Source of the DNA: Tridacna crocea | Taxonomy: Eukaryota; Mollusca; Bivalvia; Cardiida; Cardiidae | Direction of reading: 5' to 3' | Length of the DNA stretch: 64,000 nucleotides | Assembly (NCBI GenBank): GCA_943736015.1 | Contig: OX031059.1 | Span: forward strand, 22,128,501-22,192,500 | Shown: piece by piece, positions 10,545 through 24,700 of the stretch | Layout: every line of letters begins with the position of its first letter | Numbering within the stretch: position 1 is the stretch's first letter | Notes under the pieces: model-generated | What the model was told of the DNA's origin: nothing | What the model saw: only the letters and a program-made list of their open reading frames with translations | The model's database searches: none | Program-made: the position numbers and the translations under genes

Positions 10545-10650
10545 CTGACACGGTAAAAACGTCGTTGAAAAATGATAAAATGCTGATAACCAGATTTTGT
10601 TTTCCTTTCCCAATGATGTTTTCCATTCCCTCCCCTGATATATGTTTGTA
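10545..10650 (+). mobile_element. Family A remnant
   Basis: aaaatgctgataaccagatttt core with a decayed stem. Confidence 0.4.
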
Positions 10651-10978
10651 GGTTTACAATTCGCCGACTTCGCTGCCAGTCTCGTCAGAACTTTGATTAT
10701 TTTTCATCCCTACTTTTTCGCTTCCAGGTAGTGCAATCTGTTACTGTTCGAAGCTCAGAAATTTCTTCCAAAAGCTAATTGAAACAATTTTAGTCATAGT
10801 TTAGCGTAAGATAGCGGGGTAGATTTAGGATCCCAAACTGATCACATTATACGTTCTGTTTTAGTTTGATCTTGATATATGTCTAGTAAATGCTATTGAA
10901 GTTGCTACTGAGTGTGAAAGGGTAAGGTAAACTTACCTGCCGTGCCTTGGAGCGTTAAATATCATCTACAGAGGGTGT

Positions 10979-11209
10979 TTAACTGTTTACCAAACGACAA
11001 AATTGTAGACTGGTCCATACTGAGAGCATTTGCAGACGACAGAATTAATATGACTTTAAGAACTGAAATTTGTTTAAGAAATGGACGACAACGTTGTTCG
11101 AAAATGAGAAAATGCTGGTTACTAGCATTTTTTCCTTTTCCCACAATGGTTTCAAAAGGCTTCTTTCACAGGGACTTTTAAAATCGGGATTGTGTGGAAA
11201 AAGGGTTAA
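10979..11209 (+). mobile_element. Family A, plus copy, complete
   Basis: TTAA at 10979-10982 and 11206-11209; stem carries several unpaired changes. Confidence 0.8.
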
Positions 11210-11258
11210 AGGGCGAGAGCAATGTATACAGTGGGAGTTAATAAATTAACACATTCCT

Positions 11259-11390
11259 TCAACGCTTTACCAAACGACAAAATATCAGACTGGTCCAAAC
11301 TGAGAGAAGTGGACTGGTAGACGAGAAACGTGAAACAAAAACTTAATATTTGCCTATTGAACTGTAGAAAACATTGCAACTTTAGTACCT
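11259..11390 (+). mobile_element. Family A, left arm only
   Basis: aacgctttaccaaacgacaa..actggtccaaactgag; stops at gaaaacattg. Confidence 0.6.
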
Positions 11391-11424
11391 GCTGACTTTT
11401 CATTGACGCTGAGTATATTAATTT

Positions 11425-11508
11425 TGTCTATAATTATGTGATGATTTGCTTAGTAGCATGCATCACAGAGATGCATTAAGCCCTCCTTTGCCCGAACTTG
11501 GGTCATAT
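11425..11508 (+). mobile_element. Family D right-end fragment
   Basis: taattatgtgatgatttgc..cacagagatgcattaagccc, the conserved right part of D. Confidence 0.6.
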
Positions 11509-11862
11509 TCATTGTGTCCACTTGGAAAGAAACTAACTGTACCCCTGGATTGCTGAAGGTGGTTTACCCGCTGTACCAGACGTTACAGATATATCAAAGC
11601 GTTCAGAACGCTGAAGCGGTATTTGTTAAGGAGCGGTATTTGTTAAGGAAGCCATTGTGTGGAATTAATAATTTGAAAGAAAAAATATTGTCCAAGAATT
11701 GGCTTGAAAGACTCATGACAAAGTTAGGATTATTCGTGTATTGGTGGTCCATCTTTGATCATTAGAAGGAACCAGAAGTAACGTCCCTTGACAGTAGGAT
11801 GCATGATGAATCCAGAGAGAAACCATATGAATATATCGAATAAAATTAAGTTTGTACCTGAC

Positions 11863-11984
11863 AACTACGATTTCAAAATATCTTTGGCCGTTGACATTTA
11901 ATTCCCAACATTACAATCAATGAAAACTATGATTTCGAAATATCTTTGGCCGTTCATATTTAATTCCCAACATTACAATCAATG
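11863..11984 (+). repeat. Tandem duplication of a ~61-bp unit
   Basis: Two units containing atctttggccgtt..catttaattcccaacattac; only a few differences, so recent. Confidence 0.8.
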
Positions 11985-12785
11985 ATTTCTATCTATAAAT
12001 ATTCATGCCTAATCAAATGGAGTAGCACACAATCATTGGATGAACAAGCCATGGGACGAAATGGTTTTGCGACGAAAAAGCGCAGGACCACGTGATCGGT
12101 AGACAAATTTTGTATCATTGCGCTAATAGAAGACTTTGAGCGAATCAAGCTATTTTCAATGAAAAAAATTTGTATTTCCAGTATCGATGGCCTCATCCTG
12201 TGTATTTTAAATGCCATTTCCAATAACATATCTTAGTGCTATCGGAAAACTCATTTGCCTAAGAGAAATTAAGTTTGGGCTTATTTCCTTCAGCTTTGTA
12301 CAAAATACTATACATGGTCTCCAAAATTCAATACTGAACTCATAGTGATATTGCCTTCGCCAAATACCGCAAAAACCAGACTGCTTAGAACGTGATCTAA
12401 ACCGATACTGTCCGATATATAGATATCACAAGAAATGCACATTCAATTTTATACATTTGGCATTTTTATTGAGATATCAGATTCGTCGTCAAAATATAAA
12501 TGTCTTTTTCTTTGTTAGTAGACTCTAATTTATACGAATCACAACAAATATTGCTTAACACGTAGTATTTAAAGTAAGCTTGTAGTCTACGAAGAGAATT
12601 AAAAATTAAAAATAACACATATTGGACTATTACAATTCAATGTTTTGACCCAAAAAATCGGAAATATTTCCTCGGTCCATTCAAGGGTCAACCGCACACG
12701 GTCTTTGCTCCATTTAATTGGTACTTCAACATTAAAATACATGTACCTCTGACTGTCGAGTACTCTTGCTCTAAGTATAAATAGC
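11985..12785. other. Intergenic AT-rich sequence, nothing recognised
   Basis: No repeat family, splice-bounded open frame or RNA gene was seen here. Confidence 0.4.
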
Positions 12786-13125
12786 ATGTTAGACGACAAA
12801 ATTTCCCAATTGAAGGCTTTTGCAGACGATTAAGTAGAATTTGTTTGAAAATGATAGCACCAAATCTTTGAGAGTTTTATCCAAATTGAAAGCAGTTGCA
12901 ATGCATACCACAATTAAATAATAGATATGACTCAAAAACATAGAACTTCTCTTTAAAAGACTTGTCCATAATAATAACATCTGGAGATAACAAACTATTA
13001 CGTAGCTCATATTATGTGGTTTGTCTGTATTAGGGTTGAAAACATCGTGTGAAAAGAAGAAAATGCTGGTTACCAGCATTTTCTTCTTTTCTCATGATGT
13101 TTTCAACAGCCTTCCTCTTAACGTT
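12786..13125 (+). mobile_element. Family A fragments around a conserved hairpin
   Basis: Two left-arm-like pieces (12790-12830, 12880-12905) precede a hairpin at 13036-13108 whose stem has AAGAAG paired with CTTCTT. Confidence 0.55.
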
Positions 13126-13874
13126 CATTCTATAGAGAAGGTAGTGCTTTTTAAGAGGCTGGTGAATGAGCAGTCCAAATTTATCCATGAGGAGGATAGG
13201 GGTAAAATATTTGTTGAAGCATGAAGTGTAAAAATCCCCCACCTTTTATGATAGATGGAGCTGAAATTGGTCTATTATCAGTCGGATATATTTCTATTTA
13301 ACTGAAAAGTCACATTTCTTTTACACTTTATCACACGATAGACATTTTAGACTCGTCCAAATTAAAATCAATTGTAGACCACTATTTAGGTCTTTTTCAA
13401 ATAACGGACTTTTTTTATATAAATGGTTAGAAATCATTAATGGAAAGGGAGAAAATGTTTGTAATAAAATGTTCTTGATTTCTTAATTTTTTTCTTTAAC
13501 CCTTGCTCAACAGGGTCGTCATAAAGGTTGGATAGTTTGTTAGAAAGATTTTAAATGAAAAGTCATTTTTTATAGCGAGTGAGGGTGTGCTGAAATTAGG
13601 GTACGTCGGTGTCTGGCTGACGGGTGTTTTAGATATAATACACGTTTACTCGCTTTTAATATAATAATAAAACCGGTTTTCTTTCACCAAGTGACAACCA
13701 TTGACATACGATACACCTAGACATTATGTAATTTTGTCTTAATGAATTACATTCCGTGTCTTTAACGTCTGCGTACATCAACAGATGTATTTTTGTGTTT
13801 GTCATATGTGTGCGTCGTGCATTTTTGTGGTTTTATGTACAAAGGGAGTTTCTTAACTATCTGTGTTTTAAACA

Positions 13875-14059
13875 ATGTCGAAGAAAGAACAAGTGAAATT
13901 AGTCACTATGAAACAGTACACCATGAGAAGACTTTCCAGTGGTGATGATATGTCAAAACAGAATGGAAGTACGTTGTCGGTTTCATCTCTGGCTGTCAAT
14001 GGTAACACTGCCAGTCAGAATGGATTTATTCCGAACAAAGAATATGGCGATTGGGATAG
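13875..14059 (+). CDS. Gene 2 exon 1
   Basis: ATG at 13875 with TAA six bases upstream in frame; 61 codons plus AG; donor gtaggg at 14060. AG plus the first C of 28053 gives Ser. Confidence 0.65.
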
Positions 14060-15724
14060 GTAGGGTTTGTTTTCGTATAATAGACATTGTCTCCATCCTG
14101 CTTGTTGCTATTTGCAACTCACTTTGTTAGACAGTCGACGAAGATCCAAGGTACCGTCTGTTCACTCTGATCTAGACTAATACCATCCACTAAATTGTAA
14201 ATCCATCGTTAAAAATCAACGAAAATTCAAAATTTACAACGAAAATGTAATCCTAGAGAACTATTACCAGACCGGCTTTGTTCATTTTTCCAGACAGACA
14301 GAGTTAGTTTAAGTTTTTATCAAACCTGGGACCCTGGGACAGATAATCCAAAGTTGCCACCGAGCCATATGGGACCCTGCAAGACATTTGATACGCACAA
14401 CGTCATAGGGAAATTAATAGTTCCTACCCATTCTGAATATTGTATTGAAGCAAATCATTCGAAAGAATGGCGGTTCATTTGGGCCAGACAGTCGAGCAGC
14501 CTGGTCTACATTGTTCGATACGTATATTATGCGTACTGTGCTAGCTTTACCTAGCTCTCTTTAACTCATTTACCAAACGACAAAATTTTAGGTTTGTCCA
14601 AATCGAAAGCAATTGCAGACGACAAAACAAAAGTGTCTGAAAATTTGAAATTCATTTTGAGAAGGGTAGAAAACATTGTGGGAAAAGGAGAAAATGCTGG
14701 TTACCAGCATTTTCTCCTTTTCCCACAATGTTTTCTAAAGGCTTCTTCTCAGGGTCGTCAAAAGTAGGGATTGTTTGATAATGGGTTTGGTCAATACTTT
14801 GATCTCAATCCATTCATAGTTCCGTTAAATACTTTAATTCTTTTACCACACAGTTTCAAATCTAAAGCATCTCGTACAGTCGTCAAATATTTTAGGCTTA
14901 ACATCATTTTCTCTTTCCTCAACACTCTTTTCCGAAAACTCCCTTAGGGTCCTTCGTAGCAAAGTGGTGCAGTTCTGGGCTCGTCACATGGAGGCCCAGG
15001 GTTCAAGCCTTACTATAAGCACCAGGTTTTTGCTGGAGTGTCCTTGCCTAGGACACTTTGACACTTTGAGTCCTGACGCAACCCCGCAAAATAAACATAA
15101 ATGAGCTGTCCCCGTAATATATTTGAAAAATGTTGAAAGCGAAGTAAAACTCGGATCAGTCAACCAAAGCCTCCCTCTACATAGCCGTCAAAATACAAAG
15201 TTATGTAAAGGGTTGATCTATTCTGAAGGATAAAGGTTAATTTTGTATTAATCCGAAATTTGTCTAATGTATTATTTTTTATTATATTATCAATACACTG
15301 CTTGTTTGACATTCTTTGAAATGTTAACTACTTGCTCCTCTTCAGTCTAAAAACCCTATAACAATATCAACAAAAGAAACCCAAGGAACGCTTTATTCTA
15401 CTCTCTCCTCGCTCGAACATGGCAGTGGGCGTATTCGCGACTTTTGCGGACGGCATAGGTTCAAGTTCAGACTGCACAGAACGTGCACAGAACGTGCTGT
15501 CTGAACTTGAACTTATGCCGTCCGAAGACTCAGCCAAGCCTTGAAGATAAATGACTTTCTTAGATTTATTGGAGAGTTTTTCAAGCGTCGTAAGAGGTTG
15601 AATTTACATATTTGGCGCTGAAAAGGTTAATAAATGGAATTTAACGAAATGGAGATGCATTTTGTAGACCAGGACGTGTTGAAAGCATTTGCAGACTACT
15701 ATTTAACCGTAGCTAAAATAATGA

Positions 15725-15768
<44 letters not shown>

Positions 15769-18700
15769 AAGAAAGTGAAGAAGAATGAGAACATGGTGCT
15801 TACGCAGAAAAATACGAATCTCTTTAAAAAGCTGTCCGCGCTGTTCTGCATGGGGGTAGAAATTTGCCAGTATTGAAAAGATTTGCAGACCATAAGTCAA
15901 TTATGGTTCAAACCACAGATTTGCTGTCTGAAAGGGTAGAAATCATTTTGAGAAAATTCTTGTGACCAGGATTTTCTCTTTCTTTCATAATATTTTCAAG
16001 AGCCTAAAAGTAGTAAGAAAGCGTGTATCGTTTTGTAAAGGGACAGTAAATACAATCTTGTGCAGATTCAGACAGACACTTGACTATTAAGAGTTATTTG
16101 AAATCTACAAAAGTAATAAAATATACGAATAATATTCGGTTACGCCCTCTTGATGATATCGTTAGTCAGATTTCCTTTGAACTTTGAAAATCATGCAAAA
16201 AACGTCATCTGTCAACATTTTTGTTTAAAATCGAAGTATTCAAAAAAAAAAAAAAAATGAAGAAACTAAAAATAAATAGACATATAAATATATACATGTA
16301 TATAACTATATATAAAATAGATAAATCAATCGACCGATAAATTAATCAGCTAATCAATCAATTAATCAATCAACCAATCAATTAATCAGTAAGATATCTG
16401 TTTTCGTGAAATATAATAGGTAACAGTTAAAACACAAGATTTGATGAAAATTCTGCTGCAAAAGCATATGGTTTTAATTAATGCAAAATGGGGAGATCCT
16501 TGACTATTTTCTTTTTCAGTTGGTGGCCTCACCAATTTCATCCGTCCAATTGTTTGTTTTCAGTGAATTCATGTCTAAAAAGATAAAATCCTTTGAAACA
16601 AAATTATAGTTAAACCCTGTAATGGCCTAATGTCGAAAACTCGTTTACATGAACAATTGGTAATGTATGTATTTCATTCGTTGCATAATTACACGTAGCG
16701 GACTTTTGACGAATGAATTTAACATTACAGGTCACTTGTTCGAAAGAATTTTCCGGGTGTAATTTTAGTAACAAAAAAAAACCCATCTCGTAGTCATAGC
16801 TATAATCTGTGATAAAAAAAAAAAAGTTAGCATGTACTCTTCTCCCTCAAAGATATGACTTCCACTGCTACCAAGTTTAGTTACGTATCTTTTATAACTT
16901 CTTCCCGTCACATATGATTTAAACCCTTTACCAAACAATCCCACGTTAAACTCACTAAATGAAGCCAGTTTTTTAAAATTATTTTCTGCATTTTCATATA
17001 CATATTTCATCATTCGAGCCTTATGCAATTTGTCGTCTACAAACTCTCGATACAGAAAAGTCTAAACTTTTGTCAACTGTTAAACAGTTATTTATTGAAC
17101 AGTTTTCCTCTATATCATTATTTTTAACGGTATTCCCGAACATTTCGTTTATTGCCTACTTTCATATTTTCCTTTCGTTCATTTTTCATTTTCTTTCATT
17201 CATTTAATAGTCATTTTAAACCCACCCCCAAAAAATGAATGTATTTTTTTTGACCATGGTGTACCACTGTCTTGTATTTATAACGAATATATTTCTCATG
17301 ATAAAGGGTCGAAATTAATGAAAAGAAAAACTAATCACGTGGCTTTGTCTGGCATGGTGAGGATAACATTATTAAATGATAATGGTGATGAACTTCTGAT
17401 TACTGCTTGCTATTTTTCCACCTCTTTAAGTGGCAAAATGTATCACTCCAGAATAATTAAGAAGAAGTTAATAAGAAAATATACTAGCCACTCTCGGGGC
17501 CCTCAGTCCTTTGACTGCTTTATATCTCGATGTATATGATGGACACACTATGTAAACACTTTTTCCACTGAACCGTGACTCTCGTATTCATTTTGACAAA
17601 ATTTCGCCCACTCTGAACTTTTAAAGAAAACTCATCAATGTAATGTAAACACATTTTAAACCGTACACAACCTCGGGTACGTAGGTAAAATATTTACCCT
17701 TCCCTCGTATTAACACTTTTCTACTAAACTGAATCTTTATAGGTACAAATTTAGGGGGCATTGCAATAAGAAAAGAAAATGCTCAAAATGACAATTTATT
17801 CTTCTCATAAAGAAGTCTTAATCCAACTTTAACCCCTACCCCGTTGTGTCAAAGGTGAATATTATGTGATGAGCGGAAGGCACCGTGTCGTGGTTTCGGT
17901 ATCATGGTATCGTCCTTCGACCCGTCCGTTTCGTTTTATTGTCCGTTGAAGGAGGGTGGGGGAGGGGAAGCAGACACTGGTGTAAGTCAATGACATGTGT
18001 CAAAAAAGCATCGTAGTGTTCATGTTTCCAAGTAAAAAATCCCATATGCCGCTATACTGTATGAACTTGGTTTGTCTGGAAAAAAAATAATACCATGTAG
18101 GCCTACATGTTTACCTTAAAACACCAAACGCACGAAATTAAATCGTTAGATGTCAAGTTTAGACAAGTCCATTCCAATATGATGGAATGGTAAACTTAGT
18201 GCCAAACAATCCCGACTTTCAACGGCCATACAGATAAAAGCTTTGGTAAACATTATGGGTAAATGGTATTGTTTACCAGCGTTTTCGTGTCGCAAAGTGT
18301 TTCTTTCTTAACAGAAGACCATTTGAATCATTGGAGCCACAACTATTGTCATCTGCAACGCTATCAATATGGGTTACAACACGCTAAAAAAAGCATTCGG
18401 ACATTTGCGTAAAGTGTCGTCTCGGATCAGCCTGCGCAGTCTGCGCAGGCTGATCCGAGACAACACTTTACGATACATTCGATTTTTTTTAACGTTAGAC
18501 TTGTGCATAACAGAAAATTACCTCAAAACGGAAAGTGTCGTTTCGAATTAGTCAGTGAGGACTGAGCAGGCTGATCCAAGACGACACTTTACGCTAATGT
18601 CCGAATGCCCCTTTTCGCGTATTGCAAGCCAATTGTGTACCAGCCTAAAATTTTGTCTAGAGTAAAGGGTCCAATACACCTGTATTATTATAATCGCAAT

Positions 18701-21700
18701 CAATTTTATTCATCTATGAAAACCTCCACAGTTTAGTCATATACATTCGAAAACCCGATCTGACTAAGGCAGCATGTAAGAGTGGGTGTGCCACGATCTA
18801 TTCAAAGGCTCTTGTCAAAATACCCGAGACAGTTTATATTATGTGCAGGACTAGTGCTGTTTGAGATATTCAAGGTTAATCTTCGTTGTGTTTATTATTG
18901 GAGTGGCGGGTTGAACATTTTACATGGTATTTGTAGTCGCCGTATAGGTAGATCTAAAATTGTGTCCTTTTGATCCGTATGCACCATGAAATTCGAGCAT
19001 AAGATGGCGGAAAATGGATTAAGGTAAGGAAAGAATTTTTTTTTTATCTTGGGAGATAATGTGGAAATATTGATTGCAAATGATAATTTACTGCTAGTTG
19101 GCGAATCGGGATTTTCTAATGTATTAACGTATTGGGTTCGTTTTGGTATTAATGAATAAATGTCTAGTTGAAAATTTACGGACGGTTATTTTTAGATACT
19201 GATCTGTGTCTCGTCTCTGACACAAGCATGTTAATTAAAAGTAAAGATGAAATATATACATCAGTCTACTGGTCGTTTCCTTAAACCCTTAAATTGTTTT
19301 GTTGGATTTTTACTCTGTGCTCATCGAAGAAATACTAGAAACCACTCTCTCTCTCTCTCTCTGCTAAAAAAGTTGTGGGTTTTTTTTTTTCATTATTTTT
19401 TACATTCATATTTTGACCATTCCAGTGATCGAATCTAATGAAAGTAATTCGGCAACTGTAAGTTACAATTTATTTCAGAACGAATACAATATTTCCTCCT
19501 CTTTCCTAATATGTTTTCTATTCTTTCTGTGGGTAATTCGCTATTTAAGCCTTTACCAAACAATCCCTGGTTCTCTCGACTCTGAGAAGGAAGGCTTTTG
19601 AAAACATATGGGAAAAGGAGAAAATGCTGGTAACCAGCATTTTCTACTTTTCCCACAATGTTTTCTACTACAATGAGTCCTACTGGACCCTTTATTCATC
19701 AACCAATTCTATCAGCATTCTTAGGTCGTCTCATCTCTTGGAATTTTTCTACAATTCAAATATAAGTAACTTCTGTTTGACTACACCATTTGGTTAGCAA
19801 TTCACAAAATGCCTTACTTTAAAAAATCAAGTGTAATTACACTAATGAAATATAATCAGAATTGTTGGTAAAAACTTCCCCTGCTAGGCCCGTGTTGACC
19901 AACCATTCTTAAGAACATTCTTTGTCTTATTCTCCAGAATTTTCTACATTTGTAAGTAACACAACTTCTAATTGGACAGAACCGAATGGTTTAGCCAATC
20001 GGAAGTAGTGTTGCTTACAAATTTGGAAAACCTTGGAGAATAAGACTTAGAATATCATTCTCAAGTTGGTGAAAATCTGCCCTGTAATGAAGGAACGAAA
20101 TGCCCGCGGACGAATTGTCCGCGGACGAACTGTATACCATGATGACCTAGATGACCTGTACCAACCTGTTGGTCTGATTTAAATGAAAATTACCTAAAGC
20201 TAAATAATAATTCTCCCTTTAACTCTGTAATGCTTAGAATAAATTCTTTACCCTTTTTGCGTGCAGAGTTCTACTTTTCCATTTGGCATGGTAAGTATTT
20301 ATCCCCTCATTGTATCGCTGGGCATGTTTTTATGTTGTTAAATACGTGAATGTTTGGTTAAGGGTTAAAAGAACTGGGTCCTTTATTCATTCCTTTTCCA
20401 TAGCCAACTTTCACGGACATGCCTTATCAGCAGTCTCGCATTTCAACAAATCGATGAAAATAATCGATATCATACGTAAAGGTCCGGGAGTTTCCGGGGT
20501 TTGGCGAACTTACACCGTGTATATAAGTAATCGCCTGCAGCGATAAAAGATAAGAGAAACGTAACATTACGTAACAGTGGCCTGCTTCAAATTCACAATC
20601 CTTGCCTAGACGGTATATCTGCCCTGGCATTTTTTTTTTCTGATTTTAACCTAAACCCTTTGTCTGGTACAGCACAGTGTGGCTCTTGAATATCAGTATC
20701 AGACTGCACATAATGCGCACCCTTATTAGACTGGACAGCATATTGGAATTTCACCTCCAAGATAAAGCGAGATTTTTCTTGAGAAAAGAACGTTGAAATC
20801 GTTATATTTCAGCTTTCTTTGTCGGTTTGAAATTCATTTATCCTCGGATTAAGGGTTAAGTTTTGATTCTCTGAGACATAATTAAACTGATAGGTCCTGA
20901 CACTGCTCTCGACAAATGCACTTTTTGTAGTCTGATCCTGAAATCTAATCTGCCCAAATGCACATTTGGTCTTCTTTCTCAGGGTTGGATTGGTAATGTA
21001 ACTGCCACATAAAGCAAATTTCCTCATCAAAAAACCGAATGACGAAATTTTGGACACCACCAAGTTAAAAACATTTGCAGACAACAAATTAAATGCAATT
21101 CAAATGATACGTCTGTCTTTGAAAAGGTAGTCTGATCCTGAAATCTAATCCGTCCAAATGCCCTTTTACTGCATGACATTTTAGATTTATAACAGGCTGC
21201 ACAAAACAAGCTGTCTGATCTTGGACCTGATTGATTCTATGTCGAACATTATTTTGGTTGAAAAAAAAAAATCTTTGATAATTATGGCAAAATCAACTTG
21301 TTGAATTCAGCAGAAAATTTGGCGTTTTGGGAGTACCAGTTTAACACTACAGCAATCATACCCTCCCGTGTCTAACAGACCTGAGAGAAAAGGCTTTTGT
21401 AAACTTTGCTGGAAAGGGAGAAAATGTTCTCCTGTTCCTAAAATGTTTTCTATTTTAGAGTAGATGTACATGGTTTTATGCACACGAAAAGTTACAGATT
21501 CGACATATAAGAAAGCATTCATTCATAGTTTGTTTTCATCGAACAAATAAAAGAAAATGGTTCGTTCCGAACACTCCATGTATATACTGTATGGCGCCGA
21601 TATGTATTTTGGCTTAATGAGCAATGTTGCATTTGCTTACAGTGTCTACTACTATCAATAGTTGTATTTAAAATGTTTCCATTTTTAGCGAGTCTAAATG

Positions 21701-24700
21701 CTGTTTAACCCTTTCCCAAACGTCAAATTTTGGACCAGACCAAATTAATAGCATTTTGCAGATGACAAATTAACAGTTGCTAAAAAGATGATTTTTCTAT
21801 ATGATAGGGTAGAAAACATTGTGGGAAAAGGAGAAAATGCTGGTTACCAGCATTTTCTCCTTTTCCCACAATGTTTTCAAAAGGCTTCTATTCCTGACCC
21901 GTAAAAACCAGGGATTGTTTGGGAAAGGGTTAAGTATAAGTTTTTCGGAACAACTTAGGTCTATCTATGCACTAAACTATATCTTTATACATAAAAGTAG
22001 GTCCTATAGCTATTATTATCACACAAGTTTAAAAACGCTGCCAATGCATTATATATACTTAAGATTCCTTTTATTGCATCCGAAATAGAAAACAAATGTG
22101 CTCGAGACGCAACAGAAAGTTACAAAAAGGTTCGTGTTGAAAGTATCATAAGAGATCAGCACTTGTGAACTGATCTGATGTGACACTCTGGCGCCGCTCA
22201 CAGGCTCGATAAGGATAAAAAGGTATTTCTTTCTCGAAAAAAGTTATGTATGATGCAGACAGTAAACGACGAAATTTGTCTCAAAATGGATCAATTGCGA
22301 GAAAACGTTTAAGCTCAGGTTACCAACATTTTCTCCTTTTCTCACAATGTTTTCAAAAGCCCCCTACCTCAGGATCGTTAAATCTCAGGAATTTTGTGGT
22401 TAAAGGTTCAATATTATCTTTCCCCACAGAGCAATTTCAAAACGATGCCATTTGTTCGGGATATTTCATGAGTCTGTATAGGGACTTATGATAATTACTA
22501 GTATGCAGCAGCTAAATCATAAAGTCGCCGATAAAGAAGAATTCGCATTTTTTTTTCACCTTTTCTCCCATATTCATAATCTGTGTCAATTTTGATCTGG
22601 TGTTGTCATTCTTTGAATGGTAAATACTCTTTGCAGGAGAAACTGATTGAGTGATGTAGACAATATTGTTTGAAAAGTAAAAGATAATTTGTAAAAAGAT
22701 AATGCGACTGTTTCCATATTTTATCCCAAACAATCAACAACAGGGTCGTTAGATGTCGTATTTCTACAGTAACAGGTTAAACTTGTTATTTGAATGTTTA
22801 CCAAAAGACAAAATTTCAGATTTGTTCAAAATGAAGTAATTTTCTTAAGACAAATATTAAAACATAAAAGAAAATGGAACGTACCTTTTGTAGAATTAAA
22901 AATATTGCAAGAAAATGAGAAAATGTTGAAATCTTTTTCTTCAGTGTTTTCAAAGGCCTTCTATATGATATGACAGATCAAAGAACGCTTTGAAAAAAGC
23001 AAGGAAACATGAGTTTGTGAGCTGTCAGCAGAAAAAAAAATGATACGGCATGAATTTCAAAAAGTTGAAAAGTTGAAAAAAGAAAAATCATCAAACGTGC
23101 ATTTTCTTATTTCAGATCTTAATCTTAACCCTTAACCTGCTGTGTAAGTTAAACGATACCTTAAAGTACAGAGTAGAAACTCAAGAATTGCTATTTCAAA
23201 GTTAATTTTTTGAGAAATATATCTCCTTCTCGGACAGCGTAGATTAAAGATCAGACTGCACGTTTTGCGCAGTCTGATCTTGATCTACACTGTCCCCAAA
23301 AGGTCAATGAGTCGCGATTAGCAGCCAAAGGGTTAATGATTGTAAAAGGAAATAATCTCTTAAGTATTAAATTCTAGTCTTTTAGGTAAAAAAGATACAT
23401 AATAAGATAGCTTAGGGATACTGTCATGATCAAACAACCCGGGTATAAATTCCAGTTTATAATAATGTGGATACATATATATCATAAACATAGCAGGGGG
23501 TCCGTTGGTCAATAAAACATTACGTAACACGATAAAGATACCCGGCAGGGTTATCTAACAGTGAGACTCGGCCAATATCGGCAAAGTACGGCATACTCCG
23601 AACGTTCACGGAAAAAGAAAAAAATAGGATAGTGGCATTAAAAAACTGTAAAAAGGACCAAAAGTTTATTTTTTTATATGACTCAAACTTATACCATTTG
23701 AAAGAGAAATGAATAAACTAACTGACTCCACTTGAGATAATTTTGACTTTTCAAGTCAAAGAAAGAAAATTAAACAAATATTACAGTTTTTGACTTCGGA
23801 AAATACGTTTTTCCTCTTTATTCTATATAAACCATACCTATAATTTTTAAGTTAAAAAAGGACCAAAAGTTTCTTTTCCGAAATTTTTACAACTAAGTCC
23901 ATTTGAAAGAGAATAAATTGAATTTTCTGAACTCACTTGAGATAATTTTCAATTCTGAAAATTGATGAAGTTATAAGCGTTTATTTACCTATGCCCTTCA
24001 TAATTCTATATAAAAAATACAGGTAAAATTGGCCAATATCCATTTTTCCATGTCCGCGAAAGTTGGCTATGCTTAAGTTTTAAACAAAGAGATTCCAGGA
24101 AAGTATGGACAGGTGCACTGGCCGCTCCAATATAACTGAAATAAAGTTGAAAACGGCGTTAACCCTTTCCCAAACAGCAAATTTTGGACCAGACCAAACT
24201 GAAAGCATTTTGCAGGCGACAAATTAACAGTTGCTAAAAAGATGATTTTTTCTATATGAAAGGGTAGAAAACACTATGGTAAAAGAAGAAAATGCTGGTT
24301 ACCAAGATTTTCTTCTTTTCCCACAATGTTTTCAAAAGGCTTCTATTCCAGACCCGTAAAAACCAGGGATTGTTTGGAAAAGGGTTAATCACCACACAAT
24401 AAATCAGCCATTTTTCTTTTTTTTTTAAACACGTGATCATTTGAGCCAATCACTGTGAAAAGGGGGGTTATTGCATCGCCGTGATGCAATATATGTGTAC
24501 CGTGCAAGTCATCACGTATCAATTATGTAGCCATGTAATCTGTTCTTGTCAAACAACTGACTAAATCCTGCGGCAGAGTGGTCCCTGACATGCAGAAAAT
24601 TGGCCAGAAGCAAAAAGTGTCGAGCCATGTCAGCCTGCGCGGACTGCGCAGGCTGACATGGTCGATACTTTTTACAGATGCATTGAGCCCCCTTATTCAC

